This document shows positions 44,895-52,643 of a DNA stretch of 64,000 bases, piece by piece. Made by a program: the position numbers and the translations under genes. The notes under the pieces were generated by a model. That model had not been told where the DNA came from and did no database searches. It saw only the letters and a list, made by a program, of their open reading frames with translations. Each line of letters starts with the position of its first letter. The stretch's first letter is position 1. Origin of the DNA: Sphaerisporangium album. Lineage in GTDB: Bacteria; Actinomycetota; Actinomycetes; Streptosporangiales; Streptosporangiaceae. Where the stretch lies: positions 186,001 through 250,000 of the forward strand of contig NZ_QOIL01000007.1 in the NCBI RefSeq assembly GCF_003323745.1, given 5' to 3'.

Positions 44895-45308
44895 GTGTCC
44901 CACACCCGTCCCGTCCAGGTGCACTTCGACGACCTCGACGCCATGGGCCTGCTGCACAACGCCCGCTACGGCGTGCTCGTCGAACGCGCCATCGGCGCCT
45001 TCTGGGCCGAGCTCGGCTGGCACTTCGACCCGGCCCGTTCCCGCTTCAAGGACGTCTTCCTCGCCGTCCGGGAGTTCCAGATCACCTACCACGTGCCGAT
45101 CCAGGGCGTGGGCGAGCCACTGGTGCACTTCTGGCTGGAGCACATGGGCAACACCAGCGGCGTCTACGGCTTCCGCGTCCTCTCCCCCGACGGCCGAACC
45201 CTCCACGCCGAAGGCCGCCGCGTCAACGTCAACCTGGACCCCGCCACTATGCGCCCCACCCCCTTCACCTCCGAGACCCGCGACGCCGCGAAGGTGCTCG
45301 CGGCCTGA
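44895..45308 (+). CDS. Acyl-CoA thioesterase (4HBT hotdog fold)
   Basis: 137 residues from GTG 44895, with GGAGG 7 nt upstream. The hotdog-fold signature is VHFDDLDAMGLLHNARYGVLVERA, with the catalytic Asp of the 4-hydroxybenzoyl-CoA thioesterase group. REFQITYHVPIQGVGEPLVH and GFRVLSPDGRTLHAEGRRVNV form the beta-sheet. It would hydrolyse a small acyl- or aroyl-CoA. It is co-transcribed with the TetR gene. A degenerate second copy of its C-terminal half lies 1090 bp downstream. Confidence 0.9.
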   Translation: MSHTRPVQVHFDDLDAMGLLHNARYGVLVERAIGAFWAELGWHFDPARSRFKDVFLAVREFQITYHVPIQGVGEPLVHFWLEHMGNTSGVYGFRVLSPDGRTLHAEGRRVNVNLDPATMRPTPFTSETRDAAKVLAA

Positions 45309-45385
45309 CCCGCGTACGGACGACGAGGCCGGAAACGTCCCGCGGGGGCACAGCGGATGGCCGCCGGGCCAGAATCGCCGCCGGG

Positions 45386-45622
45386 TCAGAAGGGAAGCGC
45401 GCCGGTCAACCGGCGAATGACCTCGGCCTCCTCGGCGTCGCCGGCGTCGGCGGACGGTGCCTGCTCGGTGATGGCCGCTCCGACCACGTCGTCCAGGCGG
45501 GAGATCAGGTCGACGAGCCGTTGCGGCGCCACCCCGTCCGGTTCGGGATAGCGGATGGAGCCGAATGCGGCGGGGTCGAGGACGTCGAGATCGACGTGCA
45601 CGTACCGAACGGCCGAATGACG
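45386..45622 (-). pseudogene. Arginase/ureohydrolase family remnant (C-terminal part only)
   Basis: The minus-strand frame reads VRYVHVDLDVLDPAAFGS, the strongly conserved metal-binding VDLDVLDP motif of arginase-fold enzymes, then YPEPDGVAPQRLVDLISRL and DVVGAAITEQAPS, ending at a natural stop. An in-frame stop at 45623-45625 blocks the frame upstream, and the 200 or more N-terminal residues carrying the other Mn2+ ligands are missing. The next gene's promoter sequence replaces them. It cannot be an active enzyme. Confidence 0.8.
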
Positions 45623-45725
45623 TTAACAAGTTTTCCGTTCCATCTCCAGTCTTTGCGTAGTGTGATCGGCTTGCTACCGTGTCGCTGTCGGACTTTTGCG
45701 CCGATCCGCAAGAAGGGAACACTCC

Positions 45726-46040
45726 TTGATACGCAAGCGCATCGCCGCCGCCGTGGGAATCGTCGCGCTCGCCGTGACCGGCCCTCTGCTGGCAGCCGGC
45801 ACGGCCGAGGCATCGACACCAAGCACCCCCTACATGTGCCCGTATCTCACCAGCGACTCCTCGTCCAGCCTCTCCTCATGGGCGACGGGTCAGGGCCAGA
45901 TCGTCTGCTGGTACTACGGCAAGCCCAGCCCCTGCCGCTACAACGCTTGGTTGAACGGCGACGACTGGTACTACTACCAGCCCAGCTACGGCCCCAACCC
46001 GTCCTACTGCCCGGCCCGCGCCATCCCGACGGCCCCCTGA
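45726..46040 (+). CDS. Small secreted four-cysteine, Tyr/Trp-rich protein
   Basis: 104 residues from a TTG start with AAGGGAA upstream. The signal peptide (KRIAAAVGIVALAVTGPLLAAGTAEA) is cleaved after about residue 27. The mature part, about 77 residues, has exactly four cysteines (MCPY, IVCWYYG, SPCRYN, SYCPA), probably two disulfides, and eleven or so Tyr/Trp residues (WYYYQPSYGPNPSYC). No family is recognised. It could be an extracellular binding or inhibitory protein. The 100 bp upstream are A+T-rich and promoter-like. Confidence 0.72.
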   Translation: MIRKRIAAAVGIVALAVTGPLLAAGTAEASTPSTPYMCPYLTSDSSSSLSSWATGQGQIVCWYYGKPSPCRYNAWLNGDDWYYYQPSYGPNPSYCPARAIPTAP

Positions 46041-46156
46041 GCGACCCCACCGGCCACGTCCCCTCCCCGGACCGATGGCATCCTGGCCGTCGGCGGGGTG
46101 CGCCGCGGACGGTGCGCGTATGACCGTCCGCGGCCAGGGAGGACCTCACGTCAGCC

Positions 46157-46398
46157 TCCGGGAGTTCCAGATCACCTACCACGTGCCGATCCAGGGCGTG
46201 GGCGAGCCGCTGGTCCACTTCTGGCTGGAGCACTTGGGCGACAGCAGCGGCGTCTACGGCTTCCGCGTCCTGTCCTCCGACGGCCAGACCGTCCACGCCG
46301 AAGGCCGCCGCGTCAACGTCAACCTCGACCCGGCCACCCTGCGCCCCACCCCCTTCAGCGACGAGACCCGCGACGCCGCGCAGGTCCTCGCCGCCTGA
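46157..46398 (+). pseudogene. Truncated second copy of the thioesterase gene
   Basis: From 46157 to 46398 the sequence aligns with 45067-45308 at a constant offset of 1090 bp with no gap, very high identity, and the same stop (REFQITYHVPIQGVGEPLVH, GVYGFRVLS, AEGRRVNVNLDPAT). The catalytic N-terminal half is missing. An in-frame ATG at 46120 would give a hybrid of about 92 residues. Since the hotdog active site is in the lost part, it is most likely non-functional. Confidence 0.85.
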
Positions 46399-46463
46399 TC
46401 GCGACGCCTGGACCATAATGGGGGACGCGTCCACGTGACCGCGCCGCGTCGCGAAGGGCCGCG

Positions 46464-47969
46464 CTACGGATTCAGACTCGCCGCCAACTCGCGAGGAAAG
46501 TCCTCATCGTATTTTCCGCCGTTCTTCAGCGCGAACAGAATGCCCTTGCGGAATATCCTGCTGAACGTCGTGTAATTAGGGGTCACCGGGCGGTAACGCG
46601 CCGTCTCGACGGCCGACGCGAGAGCGTCCTTGTACGGCCGCGTGGCGTACTGGTAGGCGTACCTCCGCGTCGGGGCGAACCCTCCGAGCTGGAAGAGTAT
46701 CAACTCGCTGGACGGGCTGGTGAGGAACTCGATCAGCGCCTGAGAGGCGCGCGGGCTGTCCGTCGAGCTCGAGATCGCGAGGTTCTGCCCGCCGAGCACA
46801 CTGTCATGGGGAAGCCTGTGGACCTCGAAGGAGCCGCCCATGCTTCTCGTGAGATCGTCATACACCACAGGCCAGCCGCGCATGTACCATGCGGTTCCGT
46901 CCTTGAAACTCCTTGTGGCCGCCGCCTCGGCATCCGTCACGTCGTCGGCCTTTTTGGTCTGGTAGATCTCCGCCAGGTCTTTCAGGGCGCTCAGCGCGTT
47001 CTGGTCGAATTCGACGCCGTCGGAACTCAACACAGGCGCCCCGTCGCGGTTGACCACTTCACCGCCATACGCCCACATCGCCTCGAGTGCGGCGACCGTC
47101 AGGCTCTCGGCGTCGACCAGGTGAAGCGCGTTGACCGATGAGCTGTAGTACTCCTTCCAGTCGCGCACTTCACCGCCCCCTGGCGCGCCCGACGCGTAGT
47201 AGAGCAGTCCCGCATCGGCGTTGAGCGGCAGGCCCCACAGTCCAGGCTTCTTCCCGGACATGTCCCGGCATGTTCTCAGGACGTTGTCGATGAAGTCTCC
47301 GTCCTGGTCCTTGTACTGCCGCCTGGACTCGTCGAGCGGCTGGATGTAATTCATCTTGATGAACTCGGGCATCCACACGAGGTCGAGCAAATAGACGTCG
47401 GCCTCGTGCGCTCCGCCCTCTCTCGCGTCGTCGACCATACGCTTGTGCTGGGCGTCGGGCTCCCCGGCCGCCGATCTGAACTCCACCTGGTTGAACGGGT
47501 GAAGCCGGTTCCACTGATCGACCAGTATCCGTCGCGCACCCGCCTGACTGCTCTCATCCTGAGCACTCATGATGACCATGGTCCCCGGCTCGAGACCGTC
47601 GTCGTCGGGAACGAGCCACCCTATGGAAACGACCACCACGAGCGCGGCCAGGGCCGCCATCACCCTTGCCGGGCTTTTCAGCTTCACCCGGAGCCGCTCC
47701 AGGAGCCCCAGGAGGCGACGCTGCTCCTCGTTTTCCGGCCTGCTCCAGATCACCTTGACCAGTCGCGGGATGAAAGTAAGGGCCAAGGTGGAGAAAACGA
47801 GCAGGGAGGCCCCGAGGGCGACTTTCACCCAATCCAACGGATCGTGTGGCAGGGACGGCTCATTCACCATCACGGAACCGACCGCGGTGGCGATGATCAC
47901 CGGGAGGACCACCAGCATCATCGCCGCGATACGATGAGCCGCCTTCAGCGGCGACCTCTGCTGACTCAT
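46464..47969 (-). CDS. Membrane-tethered extracellular solute-binding-like protein
   Basis: 501 residues from ATG 47969, with AAGGGG upstream. Three N-terminal helices occur (about 14-35, 45-68, 102-121), with a charged cytoplasmic linker between the second and third (RPENEEQRRLLGLLERLRVKL). A family 1 solute-binding domain fills residues 125-501: MVIMSAQDESSQAGARRIL, DVYLLDLVWMPEFIKMNYIQPLD, GLPLNADAGLLYY, GLWGL. Ordinary binding proteins are lipoproteins next to ABC permeases; none is nearby. It may be a receptor or an orphan binding protein fixed to the membrane. Confidence 0.8.
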   Translation of the reverse strand: MSQQRSPLKAAHRIAAMMLVVLPVIIATAVGSVMVNEPSLPHDPLDWVKVALGASLLVFSTLALTFIPRLVKVIWSRPENEEQRRLLGLLERLRVKLKSPARVMAALAALVVVVSIGWLVPDDDGLEPGTMVIMSAQDESSQAGARRILVDQWNRLHPFNQVEFRSAAGEPDAQHKRMVDDAREGGAHEADVYLLDLVWMPEFIKMNYIQPLDESRRQYKDQDGDFIDNVLRTCRDMSGKKPGLWGLPLNADAGLLYYASGAPGGGEVRDWKEYYSSSVNALHLVDAESLTVAALEAMWAYGGEVVNRDGAPVLSSDGVEFDQNALSALKDLAEIYQTKKADDVTDAEAAATRSFKDGTAWYMRGWPVVYDDLTRSMGGSFEVHRLPHDSVLGGQNLAISSSTDSPRASQALIEFLTSPSSELILFQLGGFAPTRRYAYQYATRPYKDALASAVETARYRPVTPNYTTFSRIFRKGILFALKNGGKYDEDFPRELAASLNP

Positions 47970-48101
47970 GGCGATGCCCCTTCGACCATTCGATCGTAAC
48001 GCCTGCCACTCTGGGGCCAATATCCGTTTCGAGGACCACGCATTACGGCAGTGGCTTTATCGACCGAAGCGCCCGCCGAAACCCACGGGGTCACCGGGGC
48101 G

Positions 48102-48429
48102 TCATTTCTCGTGCCAGGACCATCCGATGTCGCCGACCCCGGGCCGGTTCGACAAAGCACTCTCATGTGTCTGCCGGAGGGGGCGGAAACGCCCAAGCCA
48201 GGTCATCGTCGCGTGAACCGACTGCCGCCACTCCAGCGCTTCGGGAACGTCCCGGTATACCAGCAGATGCTGGCCCGCGATCTGCTGGAGCAGATCCCTG
48301 ACCTCCGCGGGCGTGGCACGGAAGAACTCCCTGCGGAGGTCGACCTTGTCGACCCGCCGGTCGTTCAGCGCGACGTGCAGCCGCCCCTCCAGCCCGACCG
48401 CGCCGTCACTGAAGATCAGCGCGTGCGTG
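48102..48429 (-). pseudogene. DUF4041/T5orf172 (GIY-YIG-like) gene, 3' part of a split gene
   Basis: This frame reads THALIFSDGAVGLEGRLH, VDKVDLRREFFRATPAEVRD and EVPEAL-like sequence (DVPEALEWRQS), the second half of the T5orf172 domain found at the C-terminus of DUF4041 proteins. The first half lies at 49850-50080. The two halves share the 16-bp sequence GATCAGCGCGTGCGTG at the break, and dropping the insert plus one copy rejoins the codons in frame. As it stands the gene is broken. Confidence 0.85.
48414..48429 (+). repeat. 16-bp direct repeat, left copy
   Basis: GATCAGCGCGTGCGTG; the identical copy is at 49850-49865. It marks the left border of the 1.4-kb insertion. Confidence 0.9.
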
Positions 48430-49849
48430 CGCTGCCCCTGATCGGCCGGGTCACCGGTCGTGAGATCGACCGGGAGTGGATGGACGGCGCGCACACGCTG
48501 TATGTGATGCCATCCCGAGGCTGACGGGCCGCTTCGAAAGCCGCACCCGTGGATGGGGCCCTACACGGCTCTCGTTTCCCGGCGCGGCCACACACGCAGT
48601 CCGCCCCCCTTCTCATCGCGGCGTCACCGGCCCAGCAGCCACACCGCTGAGCTGTGCCGGCACCGGGGCAGCACTCGGTCAGGTCGACGTGCGCATCTGT
48701 TCCAGTACTCCCATGAGCGTGCCCACGCGACGGCCGCCGCGATCGCCGAGCCGCATCATGCCGATCCGCCAGATGGCATCCTGTGCTGCGGCCTTCGCAT
48801 CCTCCCCGAGTGCCGCTTCCAGTACCTGGACCGCCATGAAGCGTGCGTGCCAGTGTTCGATTGTCAAGGGCGGCGCGTCGGCGGCCGGGGTCTGGGCCCG
48901 CAGGTCCTCGCTGAGGTGACGCACCTCGTCGCGCAGCTCGACGAGCACGGCCGGGCCGGGCGCCTGTGCCAGCGAGGTCACGACGCGTCTGGTCACAGGC
49001 ATATCCAGACCGCTCAGTTCACAGGCGGTCTCCGCCAGCAGGGCGGCGATCTCGCGGGTTCTGCCGGGGTCGGGATTGGCGACGAGGTCGGCCACGCGCG
49101 GGTCCTCGGCGAGGTAGGCCAGGTGGTCGATCCTGTCTTGGTCGACCGCCGACGTATCCACGATGTCCTGCGGCGCGTCCAGGACAGCGCTCATGTGCTC
49201 GCCCGCCAGCCACCCGGGTTCCAGCCGTCGGCGGGTGACGGCCTCCCCCAGCGCCAGCCCGGCCACGCGGGGATCATCCTGCTCGGCAAGCTCCGTCCAG
49301 GCTGACAGAGCGGCGGGGAGCTCTTCGAGCTCTTCGGGATCGAACAGGTCGAACACGGCTAGCAGTCGGCCGTGCTCGGCGTAGGCCAGCTGCCCGTCTC
49401 CGTTGGCGTTCCAGAACACGCTGAGTGCCCGCCCTCTGCGGGACAAGCCGGTCAGGACATCCGGCCGTGACCCCTGGAAGCCGTTCGGCTCTACCAGTAC
49501 GGTCCACTCCCCCAGGGCTCCGGCCAGCGCCGCGCCGGCATGGACGGGGATCGCGTCGTACGCGGCCTGGACCGTCTCCGCGTATGTCCGGCTGCCCATC
49601 CCGTCCTCCCGCCGACCCGCCGCGGCGAGCGCGTCGGCGGCGGGCAGATCCTCGACCCAGGTGATGCACAGCGGCACAGTCAGGGTCTCCTCCACCAGCC
49701 GGCCGTAGTGCGCCAGCACCTCCGAGTTCAAGCGCTTCTCCTTTTCGCCTACCCCGAACGGCCCGGCCTGCCGAGATAACCGGACACCGGGCCGCCTTGC
49801 TCAAGATTTGTGAGCCGTTCGTGCTGGGACGTATTCCGATGGCTCTCCT
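48430..49849. other. 1.4-kb insertion in the DUF4041/T5orf172 gene
   Basis: This block separates the two halves of the broken gene (net insertion 1436 bp with one repeat copy). It carries an intact DUF6461 gene with its own ribosome site and, at its left end, a plus-strand reading frame to 48524 (LIGRVTGREIDREWMDGAH onward) that looks like the C-terminal scrap of another gene. Its ends are not inverted repeats and no transposase is present, so it is not an ordinary IS. Confidence 0.75.
48679..49731 (-). CDS. DUF6461-domain protein
   Basis: 350 residues from TTG 49731, with AAGGAG 6 nt upstream. The N-terminal 120 residues match the DUF6461 pattern: CITWVEDLPAADALAAAG, GEWTVLVEPNGFQGSRPDVL, RALSVFWNANGDGQLAYAEHGRLLAVFDLF. 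The rest is helical and Ala/Glu-rich, with repeats like LAYLAEDPRVADLVANPDP. DUF6461 genes are common in actinomycetes and poorly understood. Here the gene lies wholly inside the insertion, so it came in as cargo. Confidence 0.78.
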   Translation of the reverse strand: MNSEVLAHYGRLVEETLTVPLCITWVEDLPAADALAAAGRREDGMGSRTYAETVQAAYDAIPVHAGAALAGALGEWTVLVEPNGFQGSRPDVLTGLSRRGRALSVFWNANGDGQLAYAEHGRLLAVFDLFDPEELEELPAALSAWTELAEQDDPRVAGLALGEAVTRRRLEPGWLAGEHMSAVLDAPQDIVDTSAVDQDRIDHLAYLAEDPRVADLVANPDPGRTREIAALLAETACELSGLDMPVTRRVVTSLAQAPGPAVLVELRDEVRHLSEDLRAQTPAADAPPLTIEHWHARFMAVQVLEAALGEDAKAAAQDAIWRIGMMRLGDRGGRRVGTLMGVLEQMRTST

Positions 49850-49865
49850 GATCAGCGCGTGCGTG
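49850..49865 (+). repeat. 16-bp direct repeat, right copy
   Basis: GATCAGCGCGTGCGTG, identical to 48414-48429. The minus-strand codons ACG CAC GCG CTG ATC (THALI) occur in both copies. Confidence 0.9.
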
Positions 49866-50080
49866 TCGAACCTGAACGGCACCGAGGCATTGCCTAGGTC
49901 CCGCACCCGGCCCTCCGGATCCAAGCGCCGGGTCATGCCGATCTTGACGACCTCCTCGCCGAACGCGCCGACGTTGGAGATTACGTACACGTAGCCCGCC
50001 CGGACGTTGGCCTCGCGCGCCTCCACGTCACTGACCGCCGCGCCGATCTCCTCCAGCTTTCCGAAAGGCACCGAGCACAC
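49850..50080 (-). pseudogene. DUF4041/T5orf172 gene, 5' part of a split gene
   Basis: The frame reads FGKLEEIGAAVSDVEAREAN, VRAGYVYVISNVGAFGEEVVK, IGMTRRLDPEGRVRDLG and FRFDTHALI. GYVYVISN-xx-VKIGMT is the GIY-YIG-like T5orf172 signature. Homologues continue with several hundred residues of coiled coil upstream; that part is missing beyond about 50070. So this gene lost its N-terminus and was also split by the insertion. Confidence 0.82.
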
Positions 50081-50300
50081 CGAGTTCTACCCGGACACCC
50101 TCGGCTTCTACGAACCCTGAGACGGCTCCTACGACACCTGACCACCTGATCTGCACGTGCGGGCACCGGCGCACACCGCACGCAAGGCTCCGGTTGCCGG
50201 CGAGAACTCATACACCACGACCGTGGACGTAACCTCGTCCAGGGCCGTCCAGACCTGTGGTCGGCATCCGCGTCAGCAAGATCACACAGATGGTGCCGGG
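50081..50300. other. Gap between remnant and RDD gene
   Basis: 220 bp with no supported gene. A plus-strand frame ending at 50120 (HTEFYPDTLGFYEP, then stop) may be a scrap of another gene, but I cannot assign it. Confidence 0.35.
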
Positions 50301-51341
50301 TCAGGTCTGAGGCTGAGCGTCCCGTACCTGGTCGCGTACCACCGAAGCGCCCAGCCAGCGGTCATGAAGAACACGGCCTTCGGGATCGAAGAGCATCCAC
50401 AGCCCGTCCGCGAGGAGACACCACAGCCCGACGTCGGGGACGAAGGCGAGGAGGGGGAAGACCAGCGCGCGGAGCGCGGCCCTGCCCGCACCCGGCCGTC
50501 CGCCCGTGTGCGCGGCGATGACGCGAATGCCCAGCAGCCGCTTGCCGAGCGTCCGCCCCCACAGGGCGTGCTGCACCCAGAAGTAGAGGAACACCCCGGC
50601 CAGGACGGCCAGTTCCGCGGGCCTCGCCCTGCCCCGGAACACGTACGCGTCGGCCCGCTCCAGAAGTCCGGCCCCCATCTGGACCCTGAAGTAGGTGTCG
50701 ATCAAGGGCCAGGCCACCCCCACGACAGCACTGAGGGCCGCGACAACGATCAGATAGTCGACCAGGGCCGCCGCCGCCTGCCGCCACACCGTGTCGGCCT
50801 GTGACTCTTCCGGCTCGTCCGTGGTGACGGACCGCATCGCCCTCGGCGCGGCGAACACCAGCGCCGCGGCCACCAGGAGACACAGCTGGGTGATCCCCCA
50901 GCCACCGGCCACCCCTTTGAACCAGTCGACGCTGAACAGCAGCGTCTCATCGCAGCCTTTCCGATCGCTGTGCAACGAGGCGAGAGGTTCGATGACCGCG
51001 CTCAGGACGAGGAGCCCCGCCACCCGTCGGCCTGTCACCCCCGGATCTCTGGGGCCCAGACACGCGAGGAGGCCGAGAAGGACCACCATGGCCGGAACCG
51101 CCCAGCCCTCCGTGATCTCCATGACCTCTTCGAGATCACGGCGCAGCGGGGCAAGCGGTGACAGCGTCGTTCCACCGTTGTACAGGCACACGAGCCCGTA
51201 GATGTCGCCTTCATAGGCCCGGGCGAACTCCTCAGGCTGGAGTCGCTCACGCCACAGCTCCCAGGTCGGGAAGGCGGCGACAGCCGCAGCCGCCACCCAC
51301 GCCGCCAGCGCTGACCGTGACAAACGGGAGAACTGCAGCAA
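50301..51341 (-). CDS. RDD-family membrane protein
   Basis: 346 residues from TTG 51341, with AAGGA upstream. Eight or so hydrophobic segments are visible. The C-terminal 160 residues form the RDD domain: AAALVDYLIVVAALSAVVGV, HALWGRTLGKRLLGIRVIA with the conserved Gly-Lys-Arg stretch, and DPEGRVLHDRWLGASVV. In RDD proteins the first helix usually carries an Arg and the second an Asp pair; here the Arg position is weak. Some RDD proteins act as cation transporters. It is the last gene before the integrated element. Confidence 0.85.
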   Translation of the reverse strand: MLQFSRLSRSALAAWVAAAAVAAFPTWELWRERLQPEEFARAYEGDIYGLVCLYNGGTTLSPLAPLRRDLEEVMEITEGWAVPAMVVLLGLLACLGPRDPGVTGRRVAGLLVLSAVIEPLASLHSDRKGCDETLLFSVDWFKGVAGGWGITQLCLLVAAALVFAAPRAMRSVTTDEPEESQADTVWRQAAAALVDYLIVVAALSAVVGVAWPLIDTYFRVQMGAGLLERADAYVFRGRARPAELAVLAGVFLYFWVQHALWGRTLGKRLLGIRVIAAHTGGRPGAGRAALRALVFPLLAFVPDVGLWCLLADGLWMLFDPEGRVLHDRWLGASVVRDQVRDAQPQT

Positions 51342-51506
51342 GGTGATCCTTTCCCCTCTGGGAGCGACACCTTACCGACACGCCAACGAATCGGCAGACA
51401 TGCGATGCGGATTCGGCTCGCGCAGGTGCAACCAACCTGCGAGCGCGTAGTGCTCCACACGGCGGGCGCGGGCTCGGTCAGCGGGGTCAGGGGTGGGTAA
51501 GGCGGA

Positions 51507-51528
51507 CGAGTCGGCCTGTAGGCCGGGT
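51507..51528 (-). repeat. attL core and displaced rnpB 3' end
   Basis: 22-bp core identical to 56783-56804. Immediately left of it, 51501-51506 (GGCGGA) completes the original chromosomal 3' end of rnpB: on the minus strand it reads CTCGTCCGCC, which pairs perfectly with the 5' strand of helix P1 at 57176-57161. Confidence 0.88.
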
Positions 51529-52080
51529 AATCACGACCACTCCAAGATGATCAATGAGGCTAGCTGCATCGGATCGTGAAGGACCTGCTCAGAGGAGGTT
51601 TCCTCTGTCCCTCCCCTTCCGGTCCGGTGTCGGCCGTTCCTGGGTCCTCAGGGTGACCGTGCTGACCCTGTGCTGACCCTGCTGACTCTGACCTCGATCT
51701 GTAGCTCCCAACTCTCCACGCCCCTCCCTGAGGCTCCCCCGTCCCTTCGGCTGGCGGAGTCGTGGGTCACCAAGGACATAGGGGGAGTACGGATCTCTGG
51801 GACAACTCCTGACCTTCGACCCCGGGGGGTTTAAACCGGGCGCGCGTTAGGAACTACTATCGCGTCAGAAAATTCTTTTCTATACGGACATACCGAGCAA
51901 GGTATGCCAGTAGCCCTGTATCACCACGGAACACCCTGAAAACGTTGCTCATCTCAAATCTGACGGCCTAATAGGTTGTCCGGGCATCTAGGGGTACCCC
52001 CTAGCCCTTAAGGGCCTTAGACATACGGCTATTGCTGCTTCTATGGGTATCTGTCACGTGGAGCCATCAAGCCGGAGATG
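51529..52080. other. Non-coding left arm of the element
   Basis: 552 bp without a gene. It contains the 11-bp tandem repeats at 51659-51680, the palindrome GGTTTAAACC near 51830, an inverted repeat around 51885-51905, CTAGGGG-TAC-CCCCTAG (51988-52004) and GCCCTTAAGGGC (52004-52015). The last two may terminate the GntR transcript. The rest may hold recombination sites. Confidence 0.6.
51659..51680 (+). repeat. Left arm-type tandem repeats
   Basis: Two perfect copies of the 11-mer GTGCTGACCCT (51659-51669, 51670-51680), followed by a weaker GCTGACTCTGACC. The same motif at the same 11-bp period recurs near the other end (56711-56732). They are candidate integrase arm or excisionase sites. Confidence 0.6.
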
Positions 52081-52344
52081 TTACGAGTCTCCGCTAGGGG
52101 TCTTACCCTCCGCTTCCTTGCGAGCAACGAACGTGCCCATACCTGGCTCGGTACGGGTGAGGCCGTCTGCTCTCAGCCTGTGCAAGACCTTCTGCGCTGT
52201 CGCAGTGGCTATGCCGAACTCTTCCTGAAGTTTCAGCACAGATGGCAGCTTGTCACCAGGTGCGTAGATCCCTGACTCGATTCGTCCCCTGATGATCTCG
52301 TAGACCTGAACCCATCTCGCTACGTCTGGCTTCCACTCCATCAT
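52081..52344 (-). CDS. GntR-family transcriptional regulator (short)
   Basis: About 87 residues from ATG 52344; ATG 52341 or GTG 52353 are also possible and none has a good ribosome site. It is little more than a GntR winged helix: WVQVYEIIRGRIESGIYAPGDKLPS, LQEEFGIATATAQKVLHRLRADGL, TRTEPGMGTFVARK. Such short GntR proteins (KorSA type) control replication and transfer genes in actinomycete integrating plasmids. It is divergent from the two small genes, with repeat sequences between. Confidence 0.88.
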   Translation of the reverse strand: MMEWKPDVARWVQVYEIIRGRIESGIYAPGDKLPSVLKLQEEFGIATATAQKVLHRLRADGLTRTEPGMGTFVARKEAEGKTPSGDS

Positions 52345-52388
52345 GATCAGCACGCTAGGTACTGTCTCGCCTGCTTAGCGATAGAGGG

Positions 52389-52406
52389 ACTCTAGGCACT
52401 CTAGGC
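52389..52406. promoter_or_regulatory. Tandem 9-bp repeat between divergent element genes
   Basis: ACTCTAGGC occurs twice head to tail (52389-52397, 52398-52406), with related CTAGG motifs at 52355-52359 and 52446-52450. This is a candidate operator for the GntR regulator. Confidence 0.5.
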
Positions 52407-52456
52407 ATTGCAGGGGTACTATCGGCATCTGACCAGCCGTAGACCTAGGACGGGCG

Positions 52457-52642
52457 ATGACGACCTCACCGACGTACAACCCTGACGACCTGAGCGAGGA
52501 ACAGCTATGCGGGCAAAGGTGCGTGATCTGTAACTCTGACTGGATCATCGAATCTGCTACCGGTGCGGGTGGACGAATTGCCCATGTGCCAGTCGAGGCC
52601 CTGCCTACCGGAGACATCCTCTTCATGTGCTGGCATCACTAG
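52457..52642 (+). CDS. Small element protein with CxxC-like motif (61 aa)
   Basis: 61 residues starting MTTSPTYNPDDLSEEQLCGQ. It has the cluster CGQRCVICNSDW and a final MCWHH, so four Cys and two His could bind a metal. GGACGGG precedes the ATG. It is tightly followed by the next small gene. No family is recognised. Confidence 0.65.
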   Translation: MTTSPTYNPDDLSEEQLCGQRCVICNSDWIIESATGAGGRIAHVPVEALPTGDILFMCWHH

Positions 52643-52643
52643 G

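Noticed and set aside
48430-49849. Insertion sequence
   Set aside because: No transposase frame and no terminal inverted repeats were found; only the flanking 16-bp direct repeats resemble a transposition footprint.
50059-50120. Plus-strand peptide ending HTEFYPDTLGFYEP
   Set aside because: It reads like a coding scrap, but it is too short to assign and may be chance.
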